NCBI GenBank assembly: GCA_001910725.1
Contig: MJGA01000099.1
Span: forward strand, 1 to 33,568
Direction of reading: 5' to 3'
From: Phanerodontia chrysosporium
Taxonomy: Eukaryota; Basidiomycota; Agaricomycetes; Polyporales; Phanerochaetaceae
DNA length: 33,568 nt
A model generated the notes under the pieces. It searched no databases. It was not told the origin of the DNA and worked only from the letters and a program-made list of their open reading frames with translations. The number at the start of each line of letters is the position of its first letter. Within the stretch, counting starts at the first letter, position 1. The position numbers and the translations under genes were made by a program. Below, one piece after another: positions 30,360 to 33,568 of this stretch.

Positions 30360-31385
30360 TCAGGCAGCAAGCCTCCAGTACGCCGGGAGGGCGAATGTGC
30401 ACGATAACCAGAGCTAGATGGAGAGGATGTCAGCAAAACTACTCCGTCGGTTGTGAAGAGGACGAACGTTGTAAAGATAGAATGAGACCTGGTCTGCGCG
30501 GACAGAGCGGTAAAGTAAGAACCGACCGCCGACGACTGCACCGAGAAATAGTAGTGCAGCCGCGGTGAGGCCGTCGAGGTTCCAGATCTTTGCGAGTGCA
30601 ACCGACCAAGCGACGAGGCCGGCGATGACGGTCTTGCGGGCGTGCTGCGGTGCGACGATAGGCAGCGTCCGGCGCCCGATCAGGCGGTCGCCCTCCACGT
30701 CCTTGAAGTCTTGAACGTGGTACGTGCTCGCCATGATGCCTGTGCTGAGACATATCGCGGTTACCGCGGTACTGTCAAGCCGTGAGCAGTCGAGGCCTGG
30801 GCAGGAGTTAGTGAACGGTAGATAGAACGCTTGGGAACTGCATACCTGCCACCAGGGTCGCGCCGGTCTCGAATGTGGCGTAGCCGACGGCGTTGAGCAG
30901 GTTGCGAATGGACCAGTGCGCGGCGTGGGCTTGACACTCGTTGTAGATGATCGTTAAAATGGCCATGGCCATGCTGGCGTAGAACACCTCAGCACTGTAG
31001 GAGAGAGAGACGAGGAGGCAGATCGGGAGGAGTGCCCATCGCAGGATTGTGGCATGCTGAACGCTGATCCTGCCTGCAGCGAGGGGCCGGTCGGCCTTGT
31101 TGCGCTTGTCTTCTTCGATCGAAAAACACTGATTGGAGACATCGAAGTGAAGATGTGTAGCCAGACCCAGAGTACGATGTGAGGTAGGCGATGGAGAGAG
31201 CATAGGGGGGCAGCTACGAGGGCGAACACTGTCTGGAATTGAAGCTTAGCGGCTTGACGTCTCTATGCGGTAGGAGGGCACTCACCACTGGTACTATAGT
31301 GGTTTTTGATGTCGGATTTGGTGAATAGATGGAGCGTATGCGTGTGGTATGCAAGGGTTGCGGCTGTGATACGAGATCGCGCCAT
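30360..31385 (-). CDS. UbiA-type prenyltransferase with an apparently scrambled N-terminal segment
   Basis: Membrane prenyltransferase of the UbiA superfamily, transferring an isoprenoid chain to an acceptor or reshaping a terpenoid. Exons (minus): 31385-31286, 31232-30846, 30796-30468, 30413-30360; all phases agree; 289 aa as written. Two Asp-rich metal/diphosphate-binding motifs are present: NQCFSIEEDKRNKADRPLAA and YHVQDFKDVEGDRLIGRRTL. Hydrophobic helices follow each (ILRWALLPICLLVSLSYSAE; VIAGLVAWSVALAKIW; LLFLGAVVGGRFLLY), ending LWLSCTFALPAYWRLAA. The literal translation between SDIK and HFDVSNQ is non-hydrophobic (NHYSTSDSVRPRSCPP...). The neighbouring frame there reads KTTIVP and TVFALVAAPLCSLHRLPHIV, which looks like the expected first helix. 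One extra base in the A5 run (TTTTT at 31303-31307, plus strand) and one lost base near 31150 would explain this, and together they keep the frame open. The rest of the protein is normal. Confidence 0.85.
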
Positions 31386-32578
31386 ATTTCAGTGGAGGTG
31401 AGGGGAGTTCGAGGTCAACTGACGGACAGGCAATTGTGCCCGCCTTATGTAGACTACTGGCCCAGAGGCGGCGGTAGAAGTTGACCGAGAACTAGATCGA
31501 GCAAGGCGACATAGAAGCGTTTGACGGCGAGTCTCAGGGCAGAACGTCATTATCCTTGCACTAGATTTGGTCGAAGAACGAGGGGTGGTATCAATCATAT
31601 AGCCGGAATTTCCGCGTGCACCGATGCCCTGTGCTTCTCGCTTGTCAGCGAATACTGAATTCAAGGCAGTACCCATCCAGAGTCTGCAAGGTATTGTGGA
31701 CTAACCCCAAAATGTGAAAGAGCTCGCCCCGATGGCTCGGAATTCCAAGCTGCTTGCTGCGTTTACCCTCGCCAGAGCCTGGCGTTCCTGAGAAAACTGT
31801 ACCCAGCCTCGGCGATGGAGAATGATAGAGACGTGATGAAGCACTCTCGTCCGGTGTATATAAACTTCCATGAGGCTGTTGTGAGAGTGCTAGAGCAAAA
31901 GTGGTAGGTGGAGCCAGTGCAAATACGCAGGGGAAAGGACGAACGAGATTTGTGTGGCGTCCCGGGGATATCACCGGCACCCCAACACTTCCGGGGCTTC
32001 AAGGACAAAGGCCGATGGTGGTCAAGGTCCGATGAGCGGGCAGATAGCATAGCATTTCATGAGGGAGATCCATGGCTAACGTCTAAAGACGCAGATCCTC
32101 GATGGGCCTTAATGGCCGGGATCTGAGAGGCAAGGTATGCTCTGATCCCCCGACCGGATTATTCGCAGCGTCATGAGAGTCGTCGGGCAAGAACCACCGC
32201 GTCCACGCGGATAATACACGGCCAAGAGGTGCTACGTGGCCCGAGGGTCCTTCAGACGGTCCTCGCCTACAGCCAAGTCTCAGCGAGCGATATGGATCGG
32301 TGTGAAGTTGGAGAAACTCACCGGCAATTGTTTCCTCGCTGCGTTGGATCGCACATACGTCCTATCTTGCTCGCAGCAAGAACAAGATGCGCGTTCGCGG
32401 GCACACGATTGTTACAATCCCGCAAGCCAGGCAGCCGACGATTGTGATGAACGTGGACAAGTGGCAAAGCGAGTTCCCGCTGCCTCGGCGGTCAGGCGTC
32501 TATCTCAGCCTAGCGCGCTTGCTGCTCCTCGTGCTTGCCTTCGACCTCGACGTTCGCCGTCTGCCCCGCACCGCAGTC
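31386..32578. other. divergent intergenic region, UbiA / LSM2
   Basis: 1.2 kb between divergent genes with only short, domain-free frames on both strands. It must hold the promoters of both genes and the 5' UTR of LSM2; I recognise no specific element. Confidence 0.5.
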
Positions 32579-33082
32579 ATGGTCAGTGCAGATAGCGACC
32601 ACCTCTTCACACTTCTGATCTTGACACTAGCTCATTTTCTCAGTGTTCAAAACCCTCACGGACCAGCAGGTCACCGTCGAACTCAAGAATGACCTCTCGA
32701 TCACGGGTGTGCTGAAGTCGGTGGATCAGTGCGTACGCCTTGTTCCCTGCCTGGCCTCTCCCTCGCTCACCTACACCGCCCTCATAGGTTTCTGAACATC
32801 CGCCTCGATAACATCAAGGTTCTCGACGAGGCGCGGCATCCGCACATGGTGCGCTTTCTCCAGTCGTACGACTGCCTATCTCTGAACGCGTTCCCAGATG
32901 GCTGTGAAGAACTGCTTCATTCGTGGCTCTGTTGTCCGATATGTCCAACTCCCACCAGAATCCGTTGACACACAACTCCTGGAAGATGCTACAAGGCGCG
33001 GTATGTCCACACGCTTTGTCGTTCGCCGCGGGTTCTCATTGTACTTGTTAGAATCGGCTGTGCAGGCGAAGCGGTAACGTGA
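32579..33082 (+). CDS. LSM2: U6 snRNA-associated Sm-like protein LSm2
   Basis: Core subunit of the LSm1-7 (cytoplasmic mRNA decay) and LSm2-8 (nuclear U6 snRNP) rings. Exons: 32579-32581, 32631-32728, 32788-32848, 32898-33000, 33066-33082; phases agree; 93 aa, close to the usual 95. Sm1 motif: MLIFSVFKTLTDQQVTVELK then NDLSITGVLKSVDQFLNIRL. Sm2 motif: NCFIRGSVVRYVQLPPESVD, then TQLLEDATRR. The sequence is highly conserved, so identification is secure. The start codon is the last three bases of its exon: ATG is followed at once by the donor GTCAGT, and the next exon begins with CTC, restoring Met-Leu as in other LSm2 proteins. The upstream exon is therefore entirely 5' UTR plus ATG. The C-terminus GEAVT after the last intron is variable in the family. 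Confidence 0.95.
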
Positions 33083-33130
33083 AACCCTCGTGTATGGCCC
33101 TGCAACCTCCCAACCAAGGCTTATGCCCCT

Positions 33131-33484
33131 CTATACGCGGAGGTCGCCCGGAGAAGGCCACGACGGCGCGTGTATACGTCCTACGGCATCCCAAGGTTGG
33201 ATGAGTTGGAAGCGATGATATCGTATCTCGATTAGAAGGAAGGATGGGGCTGTTACAGTAAGCGTGTCGTATTTGCCTCCAAATACAATGCAGAACAAGG
33301 CGACCCAGCACGCGTTTGGTCCGCGCGGGCGCAGCACGTTGTGTTCTAGTAGACTGAAACGGCTCGACGTGTCTTCCACGATAACGTTTGTGGCAAACAA
33401 CATCCTTCGTGTCCATTCGCTTAACCTAACATCACGTACTCCTGGATAGTCTATGGAGTTATACGGGCACATCATCCACTTCAT
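33131..33484 (-). CDS. possible coding fragment, unknown
   Basis: An open frame of 117 codons with protein-like composition (for example LSEWTRRMLFATNVIVEDTS and GPNACWVALFCIVFGGKYDT). It has no domain I recognise. It could be one exon of a minus-strand gene that continues beyond the window, or chance. The region 3' to LSM2 otherwise holds nothing seen. Confidence 0.3.
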   Translation of the reverse strand: MKWMMCPYNSIDYPGVRDVRLSEWTRRMLFATNVIVEDTSSRFSLLEHNVLRPRGPNACWVALFCIVFGGKYDTLTVTAPSFLLIEIRYHRFQLIQPWDAVGRIHAPSWPSPGDLRV

Positions 33485-33568
33485 GTCCTGAACTGATCCA
33501 CGCTATAACGCATGCTCGCCGCTATTGTATACATAAGTGTACAGGTCATGTCTAGGCTATGTTACAGG

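Noticed and set aside
29644..30402. 252-codon minus-strand open frame
   Set aside because: No domain, unusual Arg/His/Cys composition, and overlaps the last UbiA exon and its stop.
6298..31385. A secondary-metabolite cluster made of monooxygenase, AKR, crotonase and UbiA genes
   Set aside because: The genes are 5-12 kb apart, interleaved with dynamitin, F-box and GH55 genes, and there is no core synthase, transporter or pathway regulator.

Overview
The window looks like nuclear DNA of a filamentous basidiomycete, most likely an Agaricomycete of the wood-decay type. Genes are split by many short introns (about 49-75 nt, GT...AG, often with GTGAGT/GTACG/GTGCG donors). Coding exons are GC-rich at third positions. 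The gene set (GH55 beta-1,3-glucanase, Con-6, UbiA prenyltransferase, FAD monooxygenase, F-box protein, LSM2, dynamitin) fits such a fungus. No prokaryotic operon, CRISPR array, rRNA or complete tRNA was seen. All exon models were joined by hand from splice signals, reading phase and family motifs.

Layout. 1-1278: no gene recognised. 1279-2502 (+): heavily decayed aldo/keto reductase (AKR copy 1). 3018-4271 (+): intact AKR (copy 2, 5 exons). 4521-5122 (-): Con-6 family protein whose first exon does not join in frame. 6298-8231 (+): FAD-dependent monooxygenase, 10 exons. 8232-12292: 4 kb without a convincing gene. 12293-15407 (+): secreted GH55 exo-beta-1,3-glucanase, 15 exons, interrupted by one in-frame TAG. 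15798-17015 (-): AKR copy 3, nearly complete but with a 13-nt frameshifting deletion. 18488-19591 (+): enoyl-CoA hydratase/isomerase. 19906-21626 (+): dynamitin (dynactin p50). 21627-23714: intergenic, holding a cluster of a 15-bp motif in both orientations that contains a Pol III B-box-like core. 23715-25070 (+): F-box protein. 25439-29607 (-): large multi-exon protein of unknown family, with clean 3' exons and a 5' half whose frames do not join. 30360-31385 (-): UbiA prenyltransferase. 32579-33082 (+): LSM2. 33131-33484 (-): possible coding fragment.

How the genes relate. This is mostly a mosaic of housekeeping genes (dynamitin, LSM2, crotonase, F-box) and lifestyle or secondary genes (AKRs, monooxygenase, GH55, UbiA). 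I see no convincing metabolic cluster. The clearest local history is an AKR family with one intact copy flanked by two inverted, independently broken copies. Those two share an almost identical 3' part although their 5' parts have diverged strongly. Several genes carry coding lesions: a nonsense codon in GH55, a frameshift in AKR copy 3, a one-base loss in Con-6, a compensated double frameshift in UbiA, and frame jumps in the 25.4-29.6 kb gene. Whether the single-base ones are biological or base-call errors cannot be decided from this sequence alone.

The most unusual non-coding structure is the inverted-repeat and B-box-like motif cluster at 21.8-23.0 kb. It resembles in principle the TFIIIC-bound inverted B-box arrays that act as chromatin boundaries in fission yeast; that function here is only a hypothesis.
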